Notes: generated by a model from the letters alone, not told the origin. Positions 37,205 through 51,042 are shown, counted from the first letter of the stretch. The stretch is DNA of 64,000 nucleotides from Cercis canadensis (GCA_003255065.1 QAOA01001143.1:208358-272357), one strand, 5' to 3'. Numbers and translations: made by a program.

Positions 37205-40200
37205 TGGTATCAGAGCTGTTTTCTTAAAGGACCTGTGAGGATCAACCAAGCTTACAAAAGGGGAAGGAGCTAAGCTGGTTTGGTTTACAAAGGAAGGAGT
37301 TAACAGCAGATGGCTACAGGAAGCTATACTCAGGGACCACCAACATTTAATGGAGAAAACTACCAGTTTTGGGCTATTAAGATGAAAGCATATTTGGAAG
37401 CTCAAAATTTATGGGAGGTTGTTGCAACAGAGAGAGAACTAAAGCCATTAAGAGCTAATCCTACTATGGCTCAAATTAAAATATTTGAGGAGGAGAAAGC
37501 TAAAAAGCCAAAGGCTTTATCATGTATTTATGCTGCAGTTTCAGACAGCATTTTCAGCAGGATTATGACTTGTAGTTCACCTAAGGAGGCATGGGATAAA
37601 TTGAAGGAAGAGTTTGAAGGAAGTGACAGAGTTAAGGCAGTCAAGCTGCTCACTCTCAAAAGAGAGTTTGAAATGCTCAAGATGAAGGAGTCAGAAACTG
37701 TAAAAGACTATGCAGGCAAGTTGATAGAAGCTGTCAACAAGATAAGGCTTACAGGAGAAACATTTGAAGATGACAAAGTGGTGGACAAGATACTCATAAG
37801 TCTTCCTGCAAGATTTGAAGCTAAGGTTTCAGCTATAGAAGAGTCTTGTGACTTGAAAAGGCTGTCAATCTCTGAACTCATCAGCAAACTACAAGCTCAT
37901 GAGCAGAGAAGCAATATGAGAAAGGAGGAGGAAGCCATAGAAGGTGCATTTCAAGCTAAAGAAAAGGGGAAGCAACCAGTCAGAGATTTTAAGAGAGGAA
38001 GTGGTGAAAAGTGCTGGAAAAACAAGAAAAATCGCCAAGGGCAGAATTCAAATGCAAGAGGAAAATTTCCTCCATGTGGAGTTTGTCAAAGAACTAACCA
38101 TGAAGAAAAGGATTGTTTCTTTAAGGGAAAGCCACCTATACAGTGCAGATTTTTTCAAAAGCTTGGGCATATTGAGAAGTATTGTAGGGCCAAGCAAGCA
38201 CAACAACCCAAACAACAACAACCAGCTCACCAAGCAAATTTTGTTGATGATCAAGAACCTCCAAAGGATGTTATCTTCATGGCTAGTCAGTCCTCTCATG
38301 AATCAAACATGCACACTTGGTTCATTGACAGTGGTTGTACAAATCACATGGCTAGGTACTTGGAACTCTTTGATCAGCTGGACAGCTCAGTGAGAACAAA
38401 AATCAAGCTTGGTAATGGAGAGATAGTTGAAGCTGAAGGGAAAGGATCAGTTGCTGTACAAACAAAAAAAGGTGTCAGGTATATTCATGATGTGTTATAT
38501 ATTCCCTGTCTTGCTCAGAATCTACTTAGTGTTACTCAAATGGTGAATCATGGATATTCTTTGCTGTTTAAGGATGAATGTTGTAAAGTGTTTGATGAAA
38601 AAGGAGTTGAGATTGCAATGGTGAAAATGGTAGAAAAAACCTTTCCTCTAAATCTGAATGTTGTATTAAACCAAGCTAATTTTGCTAAAGTAGATGAGAC
38701 ACAACTTTGGCACAATAGGTTTGGGCATGTTAATTTAGGATCATTGAAACTCATGCATTCAGAGTATTTAACTAGAGATTTACCAGCTGTTAGTGAGTTA
38801 AACTCAGTATGCAAGGTTTGTCAATTTGGAAAACAACATAGAGAATCATTTCCAAATGAAGCTGAATGGAGAGCAAAGGAGAAACTTGAACTTGTTCACA
38901 TAGATATTTGTGGTCCTATGAAAAATCTGTCAGTTGGGCAGAATAAAATGTTCACACAGATATTTGTGGTCCTATGAAAAATCTATCAGTTGGGTAGAAT
39001 AAATATTTCATTATTTTTATTGATGACTTGACAAGGATGACATGGGTTTATTTTATTAAAAGCAAGTCTCAAGTTTCATAGATTTTTAAGATGTTCAAGA
39101 GAATGGTGGAAGTTCAATCTGGTTGCAAGATCAAGCAGCTGAGATCAGACAATGGGAAAGAGTATACTTCAGCTGAATTTCAAGAATTTTGTGCAGGTGA
39201 AGGTATCAACCAGCAGCTAACAGTCCCATATACACCACAACAAAATGGTGTATGTGAAAGGAAGAACAGGACTGTGGTAGAAATGGCTAGATGTTTGCTG
39301 TTGGAGAAGGAATTGCCTCAGATGCTCTGGGCAGAAGCTGTATACACGGCTATTTATCTTCTAAACAGACTACCAACTAAGTCTGTGCATGGTTTAATAC
39401 CTATTGAAGCATGGTCAGGAGCTAAACCTACTGCAAAGCATTTAAAAGTGTTTGGTTCCATCTGTTATGCTCATGTACCTGCTGTTAAAAGAACCAAGTT
39501 TGACAAGAAGAGTGACTTGGGAGTCTTCTTGGGTTATGTAGAAAAATCAAAGGGCTATAGAATTTATAATTTGGAAACACAACAATTAATGGTGAGTAGG
39601 GATGTTGTTGTTGATGAAGGTGCTCATTGGGACTGGAAGAATGAAAGGTGATAAGGGATGAAGGCTTCTCCAAACCGAAAAGTGAAGCAGCTCACACACA
39701 AGCTGAACCTGCCCAAGATGCTACTGTTGAAGATACTATAGACAGTCCAGTTTTGAAGACAAAGTCATTAGCAGAAGTTTATGAGAGATGTAATTTTGTA
39801 GTACTTGAACCATCAACTTATGAAGAAGCCTCTAATCATATTGTGTGGAGAAAAGCAATGCAAGAAGAAATTCAAGCTATTGAGAAGAATAGAACTTGGG
39901 AGCTTGTGGATAGACCATCAAACAAGTCTATCATTGGGCTGAAATGGGTTTACAAGCTCAAGTTGAATCCTGATGGCACAGTGAACAAGCATAAAGCAAG
40001 GCTAGTAGCAAAGGATTATTCTCAAGTGGCTGGAGTTGATTTTCATGATACTTTTGCACCTGTAGCAAGACATGACACAATTAGATTGTTGTTAGCCTTG
40101 GCAACTCAAAACAAATGGAAGATTTTCCATTTGGATGTCAAGTTAGCCTTCTTGAATGGAGTTCTTGAAGAAGAGGTATATGTGGATCAGCCACAAGGTT

Positions 40201-41348
40201 TTATAGTTGAAGGGAATGAAGGGAAAATACTCAAGCTGCATAAAGCCTTATATGGCTTAAAACAGGTTCCTAGAGCCTGGTATAGTAGAATGGATGATTA
40301 CTTGATGGGTGCTGGTTTTCAGAGAAGTCCAAATGAAGTTGCCTTGTATGTAAAAGCTTTGGAGAATGGTGGTGTTGTGATTATCTCCTTATATGTAGAT
40401 GACTTACTTGTAACAGGAAATGATCATGAAGCAATAGTGAAGTTTAAAGCTGATATGCAACAAGAGTTTGAGATGACATATTTGGGAGAAATGAATTATT
40501 TCTTGGGAATGGAGATAAATCAATTAGGGAATGGTATCTTTGTTTCTCAAGAAAAATATGCAAGAGATCTACTGAAAAAATTTCATATGGAAGAGTGCAA
40601 ACCAGTAGATACACCACTGGTTGTCAACAATAAATTGTCAAAGAATGATGGTTTAGAATTAGCTGATGGTTCAGCTTATAGAAGTCTGATTGGGAGTTTA
40701 CTTTATTTAACAGCAACAAGGCCAGATTTGATGTTTCCAACAAGCTTACTGTCAAGGTTTATGCAAGCACCAACTCAAAAACATTTTGGAGCTGCTAAAA
40801 GAGTCTTGAGATACATTAAAGGGACTGTGGATCATGGCATTTTCTATACAACAGCTAATAAGGGAGATCTTCAAGGCTATTGTGATAGTGATTGGGCTGG
40901 AAGTGTGGGTGACATGAAGAGCACTTCAGGCTATTTATTTTCTCTTGGTTCAGGATGTTTTTCATGGAGCTCAAAGAAGCAAGATTGTGTTGCACAATCA
41001 AGTGCAGAGGCAGAATATGTTTCAGCAGTTGTTGCCTCAAATCAAGCAATATGGCTGAGGAAAGTTCTTAAGGATTTAGGCCAAACTCAAGACAAACCAA
41101 CCGTTATATGGTGTGATAACAAGTCAGCTGTAGCTATGGCTAAGAATCCTAGTCACCATGGTAAAACAAAACATATAAATGTGAAAGTGCATGCGATAAG
41201 ACAAGTTGGAAGAGATGGCGAAGTTGAACTAGTCCACTACAGCTTAAATGAACAACTTGCAGATATTCTTACTAAAGGATTGCCTAGAAGCAAAGTGCAT
41301 GAATTAAGGGAAAGGCTAGGAGTCTCCAAGAAAAATCTTGAGGAGGAG

Positions 41349-41604
41349 TGTTGAAGCAAGATTTTTCTAGATACTCTAATAGTCTAGTATTTTGTTTATT
41401 TTGATAACATCAACTGTAGTTGATGAGGTTAGGTGAATTCCTATGTTTACTCTTATTTTGAGGAGTTAAGGTATGTTAGACCTTATCTTATGGTCTGCTT
41501 TTGTAAAGCATTTGTTATATGATGTGTAAAAGTGAATGAAAGTCAATCTTAGCATTTTTCTTCTGCTGCTCTTCTTCTGAACCTTCTACGTATGAAAACT
41601 AACA
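41349..41604 (+). repeat. Copia LTR, middle copy
   Basis: 256 bp, TGTTGAAGCAAG..AAACTAACA, preceded by a GAGGAGGAG purine tract. It differs from the 5' LTR at about 20 positions, far more than the outermost LTR does, so it was not made in the same insertion as the 5' LTR. Confidence 0.88.
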
Positions 41605-41789
41605 ATTACTCCAATGATTTTATTGTTAATTGTATTATTATTTATCAATTTAATTCATTTTGTTATAAGTTATAATCAATTTCACACAAATAAAAAAGGA
41701 AAAAGTAATCTGATCAATCCTTCAATGAAAAAGAATTCCTTTCACTACATCAGAACAGTTTATAGCAACCCAATTAAAATATTCGGTCC
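41605..41789. other. Unassigned stretch between two Copia pieces
   Basis: About 185 AT-rich bases between the middle LTR and the second 3' piece. They match nothing else in the window. They may be old flanking DNA caught between two insertions. Confidence 0.4.
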
Positions 41790-41973
41790 AAAAAAACATA
41801 TAAATGTGAAAGTGCATGCGATAAGACAAGCTGAAAGAAATGGTGAAGTTGAACTAGTCCACTGCAGCTCAAATGAACAACTTGCAGATATTCTTACTAA
41901 AGGATTGCCTAGAAGCAAAGTGCAAGAATTAAGGGAAAGGCTAGGAGTCTCCAAGAAAAATCTTGTGGAGGAG
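41790..41973 (+). mobile_element. Copia 3' internal fragment
   Basis: Repeats the last 180 or so bases of the pol region before the middle LTR (AACATATAAATGTGAAAGTG onward) and runs straight into a third LTR. A remnant of a second, related element; the rest of its interior is absent. Confidence 0.85.
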
Positions 41974-42233
41974 TGTTGAAGCAAGATTTTTCTAGATACT
42001 CTAATAGCCTAGTATTTTGTTTATTTTGATAACATCAACTGTGGTTGGTGAGGTTAGGTGAATTTCTATGTTTATGCTTATTTTGAGGAGTTAAGGTATG
42101 GTAGACCTTACCTTGTGGTCTACTTTTGTAAAGCATTTGTTATATGATGTGAAAATGTGAATGAAAATCTAACTAAGCATTTTACTTCAGCTCTTCTTCT
42201 TCTCTCAAAACCTTCTACGTATGAAAACTAACA
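41974..42233 (+). repeat. Copia LTR, outermost copy
   Basis: 260 bp, nearly identical to the 5' LTR at 36944. Followed by TGTTC, which does not match the bases before 36944. With the preceding fragment it makes the compound LTR-interior-LTR-fragment-LTR structure. Confidence 0.88.
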
Positions 42234-45200
42234 TGTTCTCATAAGAGCACAAAGGACTCGGTAGAGTAGTGTCATTATTCTCAAAATAATCTAGGGACAC
42301 ATAAAAAGGCAGCAGCAAAATTGTGGACAGTCTCTCTTTGCCATTACAGTCAAGTTCCACTTGAACCTCAGCAAATGGTGCAAAATCTAGATGCTAGCTT
42401 TGGGATTGTGACATAAATTGTTGTTATGCTAAAGTGAATTAGCACCCAGCCACCCACTAAATCTGTCATGCTCAGCACGTTTTGTTTGTGTCTGCCAATA
42501 TCGTAGGTGCACCTTAGCCTATTTGTACTAGGGAATAAGCTGCACCCAAAGTGCCAACTCCTAGCTCCTACAATTAGCATTTCTCTAGAAGCCAAAGATA
42601 GCTGATCTAATCCTTAAACTCAACCTTTTTTCTTTCCCTCTTGTAATAAAATGGCTAATTCTGGTAGTCCATTGTGGTTGCTTAGCTGTTTAATTTGTCG
42701 CAAAGTGTCATTTCTACTATTTAGGTATCTGAATAATCGGAGACAATGGAAGAGGTAAGAATGTCAGCAAATCTATACAGGTTAGCAGTGAAGTTTTTTA
42801 GAAAGTGTTAGATTTAAACCTTTGTGCTGTGATGCATATACCAAATTAATTTCTAGGGCTTGTGAGAGGTCTCTCCCATCGAAAGAGTTCAGGCTACAAA
42901 AATTATATATAGATGTGTAAAATAAAAATTATTTACAAAAAAATAGAATTTTCAAATAAAACCACAAAAAGTTGAGAAGAGGTCAATTACCTCATTTAGC
43001 ACTCGTTAGGAACGCTGAATTTATTTATAAATAAATTCTTGCATAAAAGGTATTTCTATTTTCTAATTATATTAACTCAAAGAATTCAAATCATTTATAA
43101 ATAATTTTTCATACAAGATTTGACTATTTGTGAATTTTTCCACTTTTTAATCGGATTTGCAAATTATATATTTTAAATGAATTTATTTCCTTTGTATTCA
43201 AAAGATGCTTCAAACAAATCCTTAGATAAGCGTTTAGGAAAAGGAGAGAGTTATGAGACATGAGTTACTCCTATGAGAACGCTTCAAACAAATTCATGAG
43301 AATGCTATACTGGCAAGGTCTAAGCAATTCTCCACCCAAAAAGAACTATAATCAGACATGAAAAAATTAAGTTGACTTGATAGTGACTTATGCTGCAGAA
43401 CCTAAAATGATGATTTCTGCTTTCGTAGAAGCTCTTCGAAATTGAGGTTAGTGCATAGAGATATTATTATATATTACAGAATTTCGATCGTCATGCCTTG
43501 TTCATTAATAATATTATCTCTAATATATATAATAATATTTTTTTTAGCTTATAAAGTGGGCAATATTTGATTTGGTGTTATATATTGGCGTTTTGTTTGG
43601 AGCGTTGATGTTAACTTCCAATATGTGAAAGTGGAAAAATACTTGAACAAGTCAAATTATATGCCACTTAAAGGTGTTGTTGGTTGATAAAGTAATGAAG
43701 GATTGAGGATGTTCAAACGTTGATTGGCAGTTATACCCTATGATTCCATAGTGCATAAAAAACATATCTCAACTAAACTACGCGTGCGCCTAAAGAATAT
43801 TTATCAATTACATAGTGCATAAAACTATTTGATTAAATAACATGAACAGAAGACACATAGCATATTAAAAAGAAAAAAGAAAAAAGTTTATGTTGCACTG
43901 CATAAATCCCTAGCGAATAATAAAATGACACCAAAAAAATTAAACAGTGACATAAGATCTTTTTTGGTGATAAAACAATATTGTTTTTAAAAATAATATG
44001 AAAATAAAAAGGGAATCTCATTCTTTGCCCGTTTGAGCGTAGATATGGATTCACTAGAAAAGCTTATGAGCTATATTCATTTGCCCAGAGAAAAATGCAC
44101 TTTCAAATGTATTCGTTATTCAAATGTGGCATCATCCACATTGAGGGTGACCGTTCTCTGTGGCCTCCACTTTCTCTCTTCAATTCTGTACCAACCAAAT
44201 CCGCAGTCCCAACTAGATGCTAAACCAAACCAACTTGCACAGATTCCTCCATCAACATCCTATAAAGGAGTTTCTCCGAATCATAAGAGATTTATTCCAA
44301 TTGCGGACGAGAAGAAAGTGGAGGTGATGATTGAGAAGGAGGAGCTAGCCGCCTCTGTCTGGTGGGTCTTCCGCCAAGTATCTCAATTCTCTAGCGAGTG
44401 TTTTTGCCTTTGTGGTTCAAATATTAGCATTTCTCTTCTACAATTCTCAAGTGCTGCAAGTTGTTTACAAAGATTTTTTTTTTTTTTTGACATCAAATAA
44501 ATAGCAATGGAATTTTGTAGGGTTGGCTATGCTATATATCCAAATCACATCCAAGTCATTTTGGTACTTTCACATCAGCTTTTAATTTTCATGTCATTCT
44601 TTTATTTTTCACGTGTTATTTTTTTATTGCCATACAACATTTTTAAATTTTATACATGGATAGAACCTTTTTTGTTTTTTAAAACAAAAATTAATTTGTC
44701 ACTATATTGTTTATTTTCCATGTCATTTATTGTTTTCATTGTCGTTTAACCAAATGGTCACTTGAAACAAATTGACTCAATTCGATGAGATTTGCCATTT
44801 TAAAATCATAGGACAAAATTGAACATTAGAAAACCATAAAAGCAAACATAATCTTAATTTGGGTAGCGCTACACTTCTTCTTAATTGAGAAATTGATGGT
44901 GGAACTCACTTTTTGATTTTTTTTTGTTATTATGAAAATTTAAAAAAGTTGAGTCATATATCAGAATAGTTTTATGTAGAATACATAAATTTTAAAAAAA
45001 ATATTTCAAAAATAATGCAGAATAATAATTTTCTTTGACGTTATTAAACTCAAATTTTATAAATTATTTTGGAGTTTGACCTACATTGGATAATTCAATT
45101 TTTATAATCTTTGCGATAACACCAAAGTTACGAGCTGTGTCTCACTAAAACTTTCAGATTATTTTTTTATTTTTATGCAATTTATTGTATTTGACTGTCA

Positions 45201-46160
45201 TTTAACCAAATGGTCATGTCAAATCATAGGACTAAATTGATTTTCTCTAACGCAGTTAAATTCAAATCTCATAAATTATTTTGAAGTTTGACTCACATTA
45301 AGTGATTCTATTTTTTGAAATTTTTGCTGTAATGACATCAAAATTTAGAAGTAGGTCCCATTAATTAGGAGGAGGATAGGTTTATCCCACCGCTAGAAAA
45401 AGAATTTACCTGTTTTGACCAGTTTGTTGCCATAATCTCTGGCTTTTCATGGCATAACTTTCTGTCTGACACGTACTTACCAGCATCTTTGGTGGATTTA
45501 TCTGTTTTTTAAGCGCAATTTTGAAGTGCAGGTCCTCTATTGCAAACTTTATAGGGTTAAATTTTGGGAGGTATTCATTGGTATAATTTTTTATGTTTTT
45601 TCTATATATATTTCTTTTCATCCATATGAATTAATTTTGAGAAATCTTCTCTCTTCCTTTAAATCCATCAATTTAAAATTCTACCTTAAAATTTGACGAG
45701 AGATTTTACCAATTGAATCAATAGGGATAAAAAATCGTTTTTCTTGTACCAAGCTATTTTCATTTTGAACTTTTCACCTTTCCATATTCCAGTTTCTCAC
45801 ATTCAGCTGTGACAAGCCAGTAAACCGAGCCTTTATGTTAAGTTTTGGAACCATACGTTTGTCAATAACTGTCCCTCCATTGCTGTAGGCTTCGGTATCA
45901 ATGTTGATTCATAGGTGGTGATTCCAAGAACTGGAATTTAAAATGATGCTGTACTAAGTTTGATACGTTTGTTGCAAGCAATACAATTTTTTGAACTGAT
46001 CAACCAGAGTTTGTTTCTGATAAGTCTTCCTTTTTCTATCTAATTCTTGTTTCTTTTATTCAGATTTCTTGACCTTTAAGGTAGTGCTTCTGAGGTAAAG
46101 GGAATAATTACAAGACTGTTTTAGAAAGCAAGGCTGCTTAGAAGGCAAATATTTGGCACC
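42234..46160. other. Spacer between the Copia compound and the PILS gene
   Basis: About 3.9 kb, AT-rich. No LRR sequence resumes after the Copia compound. An open frame at 44042-44500 (from ATG; segment PNHKRFIPIADEKKVEVMIE) resembles no family I know. Diverged direct repeats lie at about 45037-45150 and 45252-45370. The end includes the PILS promoter and leader. Confidence 0.5.
45037..45370 (+). repeat. Diverged direct repeats
   Basis: Two copies share TTAAA/TTCAAATTTTATAAATTATTTT, then GGAGTTTGACCTACATT / GAAGTTTGACTCACATT, then AATTCAATTTTT-like text. A CATTTAACCAAATGGTCA motif recurs at about 44740 and 45200, so the repeat may be longer and older. Class unknown. Confidence 0.5.
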
Positions 46161-49100
46161 ATGGTCAGGATTTTGGGTCTCTTCCTTGCCTCTTTAATGG
46201 CAAATCTGAAGGTGCTGCTGATTACAGCACTTGGTGCAGTACTGGCGCTTGAACGGTATAATATACTCGGAGAAGTTGCAACTAAGCACATGAACATAGT
46301 AAGTTTTTCTTTTAAATGTTTGCTTCTATCATTCTAGAATCTTCGGATTGATACAAATTTATGCAGCTAGAAATGTTCTGTCAGTGAAATGCAAGTAGGG
46401 GGGAACTTATTGTTGGTGGCAATAGTGGTAAAGTTTATATATGCATGGGATGAACTAATTAACTTCATAAACCACGCACAGGCCACAATAACAGTTATAG
46501 GCATGTAGAGCTTCATTTACTAATGAATGGAGGCTTGCTGAATTTGGATTTTATGGTAATTTTATTTAGTAATCATATAAGAGAACCTTTTGGTCTGATA
46601 AATAGAGAAGTGCGTGTTTTAATTATAATTTGCTCAAAGCTGTGACACTTATGTTAATTCACCCAGAATTGCATGACAGAGTCCAGTTCTTAGAATCTAC
46701 ACCAATGAATGATCTGGTGCTTTGTAGGGATACAGTAATTCCTCCATTGATGTTAAGTTTTGGAACCATACGTTTGTTACTAACTGTCTCGGCCTAGGAC
46801 CTCTTTTTTGAAAAAGAAAACTTTTTTCAGCTCTTCAACATGTTCAAATCATTTCTTAAGTACCATGATTACAAAACCTACAAAACAAACACAAAAACAC
46901 AAGATTAAAACTGATAAATACCTAAAAATCTAACTAAAAATCAAGTGGAAGGTATCGAAATTGTAGATATAAAATTCACTCATCACTTATAACACTCATT
47001 CTCTTAAACATATTTTCAGTAATTCCTCCCGCAATTTTCAACCAAACCTAAAAGAATATTTGATAAAAGAGAAGGATAAAGAAAAATGAGAGAGTTGAAG
47101 TCAAGTTCCTTAGAAAAATCCAGGAGCCGAAGACTAGTCCCTTCATCTATTTAATTAACTTGAAATTATATGATCACCTTTAATGCTGTACAGGTTTCCT
47201 TCTATGTGTTCAATCCAGCACTCATTGGTAGCAACCTGGCAAAAACTATAACATACAAAAGCGTGGCTATGTTGTGAGTTTGCTTCTTGCAACCCAATAA
47301 TTTCTTTGCAACTGCATCAATTTGGCATGTTCAACCTAACCCCAGGTTTGGTTGATCATATATATAGGTGGTTCATGCCCTTCAACATTCTTATTTCATT
47401 CATTATTGGCTCAATGCTTGGGGCGATCCTTCTCAAAATTGTTAAAGTGCCTCGTACTTTGAGAGGACTCGTCTTGGGCTGTTGTTCTGCTGGTAAGTTT
47501 TATTGCACATGTAAATTAAAATCATTCTCTCACTTTACAACTCAAGTTTCTTGGTTATTGATTCATGATCTTCTGATAAGGTAGTATAACCCCAAAAATC
47601 AAAAGTTACTTTGAATTATTTGGGGGAAAAAGTGATTCTAGGTGCATACACTACTATAACATGCATGAATTGGTTAGAAGTTCGATACTCATTACTAAGT
47701 TCTCATAATTAAATAGATTGAATTAGTTTCTCAATGGTTTCATTATTAAGTGTTTGACCATATCTTTGATTGAATTCTGAATTTTTGAACATCTTATATA
47801 GTTTAAAAAACGCCTGTTCTTCAACAGGAAATATAGGGACTATGTTCCTCGTTGTAATTCCAGCAGTCTGTACGGACAAGAGCAGTCCATTTGGAGATGC
47901 TGGCATTTGTAATGATCAAGCACTCGCCTACTCTTCTCTATCTATGGCAGTATGTTTTTCATTTTTTCTTAGTTTCATCCATAAAAATATTGATTTTTGA
48001 ATACATTTTAGTTTCCACAATGACATAAGATTGAATCTATTTCTATACCAGGGTTTCTTACTTTCTTTCACCTATGCCTCTCATTAATCATTCACTCTAG
48101 AGAGCCTTGTAAGGTAGTGTTGTGATCTCATGTCATTGTTATTTTGATATTTCAGATAGGAGGCATTTACTTGTGGTTGTATGTGTACAATATGGTTCGG
48201 ATAACTGCAAGTAAGATATCTAACCCAGAGAACTCTAAAAGCATTGCAAATGTTTCCAGTGGACAGCAGTCTCCTTCAGACGACTGCATGGATCAACTTG
48301 AAGCTGCGCATCAAACTGAAGAACCCAGAAACGCTGAAGTAAAACAGCAGGTACGTCTTCTACATTTTCAATCTATTCTTCTCAAATTTTGGAGATAAGG
48401 GACAATTTCTCTCTTTGAATCTTCGTATGCATTTTACAATTGTTATGAGATTTCATATTTTGAAAATAATATGTGTCTTAGTTTCCCTTTTATTTATGTT
48501 TTCTATGCTTTGACAGGTGACAACATTGCCAGAAAAAATCATCTTCCACATAAAGGATATAGCAGTGAAGTACCTCAACCTCAAGGCACTATTGGCCCCA
48601 TCAACTACTGGAGCGGTAGTATCTTAGTGCTTTCAAGTTTTTCAAATAATGTCTGATCTAATATATATATATATATAAGAGGAAAAAAGTATACATGTTG
48701 GTTTATTGTGTAGGTTGTTGGGTTGATAATTGGTGTAGTCCCTCCATTTCGAAAGGTTTTGATTGGTGAAAATGCTCCCCTCCGTGTGCTTCAAGACTCT
48801 GCTTCCTTGCTAGGGTAAGTGTGATGTTAAAAGGGGTGCAACTAACCCTAGATATAGGTTACTGGGAAGGGTCTGAGTATGTAGTTTATTAGAGGTCTTA
48901 ATTAGGTTCAAACATTCGTATCTCTGTACACCAAAAATAATAAAGAGGCATATATCTTTTTTGGCCCATTGAATAGAATAAGTTTAATTTTCAAGTTAGG
49001 GATATTAGGAAGATTAAGGATTTGAATATAAGACCTAAACTATAAATTGTGCAATGAGTGATATCTTCTGGAGTTTATATATAAGAAAATGACACTCTTA

Positions 49101-51042
49101 CTAATTTATTACAACTATTTTAGACCATTTTGCGGTTTATGATTAAGAGTTAATCAGAAAAAAGTTTACGTAGGCCACTATAGAGTGTTTGTTAACTTCG
49201 AGTGCATCATTGTGCAGATATAATAGTAATGTAAAAGAATTAATGTGGCAACAACATAATTCTTTCTTATGTATTTGTTAAACCATCAAAGCATATTGCT
49301 ACGTAGGGTTTTTCCAAAAACACTATTCTTGTAAATATTCATGTTGTTTTTGCTAGTAAATAACACCTTAATCTGCACAATTCTACTGTGTTATGTTCGT
49401 TTTGCAGGGCTGCATCGGTTCCCACTATCACCTTGGTAATGGGAGCAAATCTTCTCAAGGGTAATTGACGATAAAAATTCAAATTTATCACGTGTTGTCC
49501 ACGTGTTTAACTTAGAACCCTTTTTTTTTTTTTTTTCAACAGTGTGTGATTAATAATACTGAGTTTGATTTCTACAGGTTTAAGAAAGTCAGATTTGAAG
49601 GTTTTGGTTATTAGTTTAATAATGGTGGTGCGTTACATTTTCTTGCCGATTCTAGGCGTAGTTATTGTTAGAGCTGCAGTGCATTTTAAGTTGATTCCGT
49701 CAGACCCGTTGTATCAGTTCGTTTTGCTGCTTCAATATGCAGTCCCTCCAGCTATAAACATTGGTATATTGAATAATCTCATTCTTCTTTTAAAGCACTA
49801 ATATAGAAGGAATTACATAATCTCTTTCTTTTGTTCTAATTTTCTATCCTTCCCAATTTTTATGTCTCTCTATCGAGCATAATCTCACAGTTCTTTAGTG
49901 AGAAATGTGGTTAAAAAAAATGGTGCATCTAACATATGCATGTTTTGCTAATGACTTCTAAGCTTAAACACTAACAGCACTTTTGATGTCAGTAGCTAGG
50001 AATTAGGGTGNTTTTGTTCTAATTTTCAATCCTTCCCAATTTTTATGTCTCTCTATCGAGCATAATCTCACAGTTCTTTAGTGAGAAATGTGGTTAAAAA
50101 AAATGGTGCATCTAACATATGCATGTTTTGCTAATGACTTCTAAGCTTAAACACTAACAGCACTTTTGATGTCAGTAGCTAGGAATTAGGGTGTTAATAT
50201 GTTGTTAGGGTTTAAACCTCTCCTCATTTTCTAACACACTATGCTCTTTTATTTTTAATTTTTTAATAATCACCCTTTTATTCAATGTTTTAAAATCAGA
50301 CCAGTAAGCGAACCGTTTTAGATGATAAGCACCAGTTCAACCGGTTGAACCAAACAGTAAGACTAATGACGTTATAAATATAATTTTTATATAAATATAA
50401 TATTTAATGTGCTTATTGCATATTCCAAATTATAATAAATATATTTTTATGCAAATTTGTTAATAAAATTAAAGCTAGCCTAGTAGCAAATGTATTTTCT
50501 CTTCTTTGGAAGGAGGGTTTGAATTCTCTTATAGTCAATATTTATCCAATATACAATCTAAATGTGAATAAGTAAATTAGAATGTAAATTTATTCACAAA
50601 AGAAACATTGGTTTGATGGTTCAAGCCTCTTATCCTCTTCCTAAAGGAAAGGGGTTAAATCTCTTGATGAAATGTTTTCAGATTTTCTTCAAAAAATATG
50701 CAACTTTGAAAAGAAAAAAAAAATTAAATGAACTGTCCAGTTATATAAAACTAGATCGGTTTAACCCTCTAACTGAATTGNCCCTCTAACCGAATTGGAA
50801 TCTAGACCGGACACAAGTAATAGGTCGAACTGCCCAATCTAGTCCAATTTTTAAAATTGCTTTATTAGCTATTAATTTTCACTTATTATATTTTTGTTGC
50901 ATTATTTTTGGCAGTTACAATTACTCAATTGTTTGGACTTGGTGAGAAGGAATGCTCCGTTATATTTCTAGCAACGTATGCGTCGGCACCAGCTGCTTTA
51001 ACACTTTGGTCAACTTTTTTCTTGTGGCTTGTGCAAAGATGA
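46161..51042 (+). CDS. PIN-LIKES (PILS) auxin transport facilitator
   Basis: Ten exons: 46161-46298, 47194-47273, 47368-47492, 47828-47949, 48156-48350, 48517-48615, 48714-48814, 49408-49460, 49578-49763 and 50915-51042. They encode 408 aa. The two hydrophobic halves of the auxin efflux carrier family flank a hydrophilic loop at about residues 170-215 (SSGQQSPSDDCMDQLEAAHQ). Family blocks include VFNPALIGSNLA, FMPFNILISFIIGS, LRGLVLGCCSAGN and YASAPAALTLWSTFFLWLV. PILS proteins sit in the ER membrane and hold auxin there, lowering nuclear auxin signalling. The subtype is probably near PILS6/7, by overall likeness only. Exon 3 uses the AG at 47366-47367; an earlier AG would give an immediate stop. 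Intron 9 contains two N-linked duplications but the exons are intact. Confidence 0.92.
49829..50193 (+). repeat. 182-bp direct duplication around an N (PILS intron 9)
   Basis: 49829-50010 and 50012-50193 are equal in length and differ at about one base, separated only by the N at 50011. Intronic, so no effect on the protein. Probably an assembly overlap. Confidence 0.85.

Larger units (their letters stand above)
36944..41604 (+). mobile_element. Ty1/Copia LTR retrotransposon, broken
   Basis: About 4.66 kb in Copia domain order. Parts, approximately: 5' LTR, primer-binding site at 37205, gag 37.3-38.2 kb with a CCHC knuckle near its end, protease near 38.3-38.5 kb, integrase 38.7-39.5 kb, reverse transcriptase 39.9-40.7 kb (YVDDLLVTG), RNase H 40.9-41.3 kb, a purine tract and an LTR at 41349. 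The coding region is broken in about two or three places, so this is a fossil. The lineage is the common plant pol type with a GAG-pre-integrase step. It lies against the NB-LRR pseudogene. The bases flanking the ends (ACAAC and ATTAC) do not form a target duplication, which fits later rearrangement. Confidence 0.92.
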
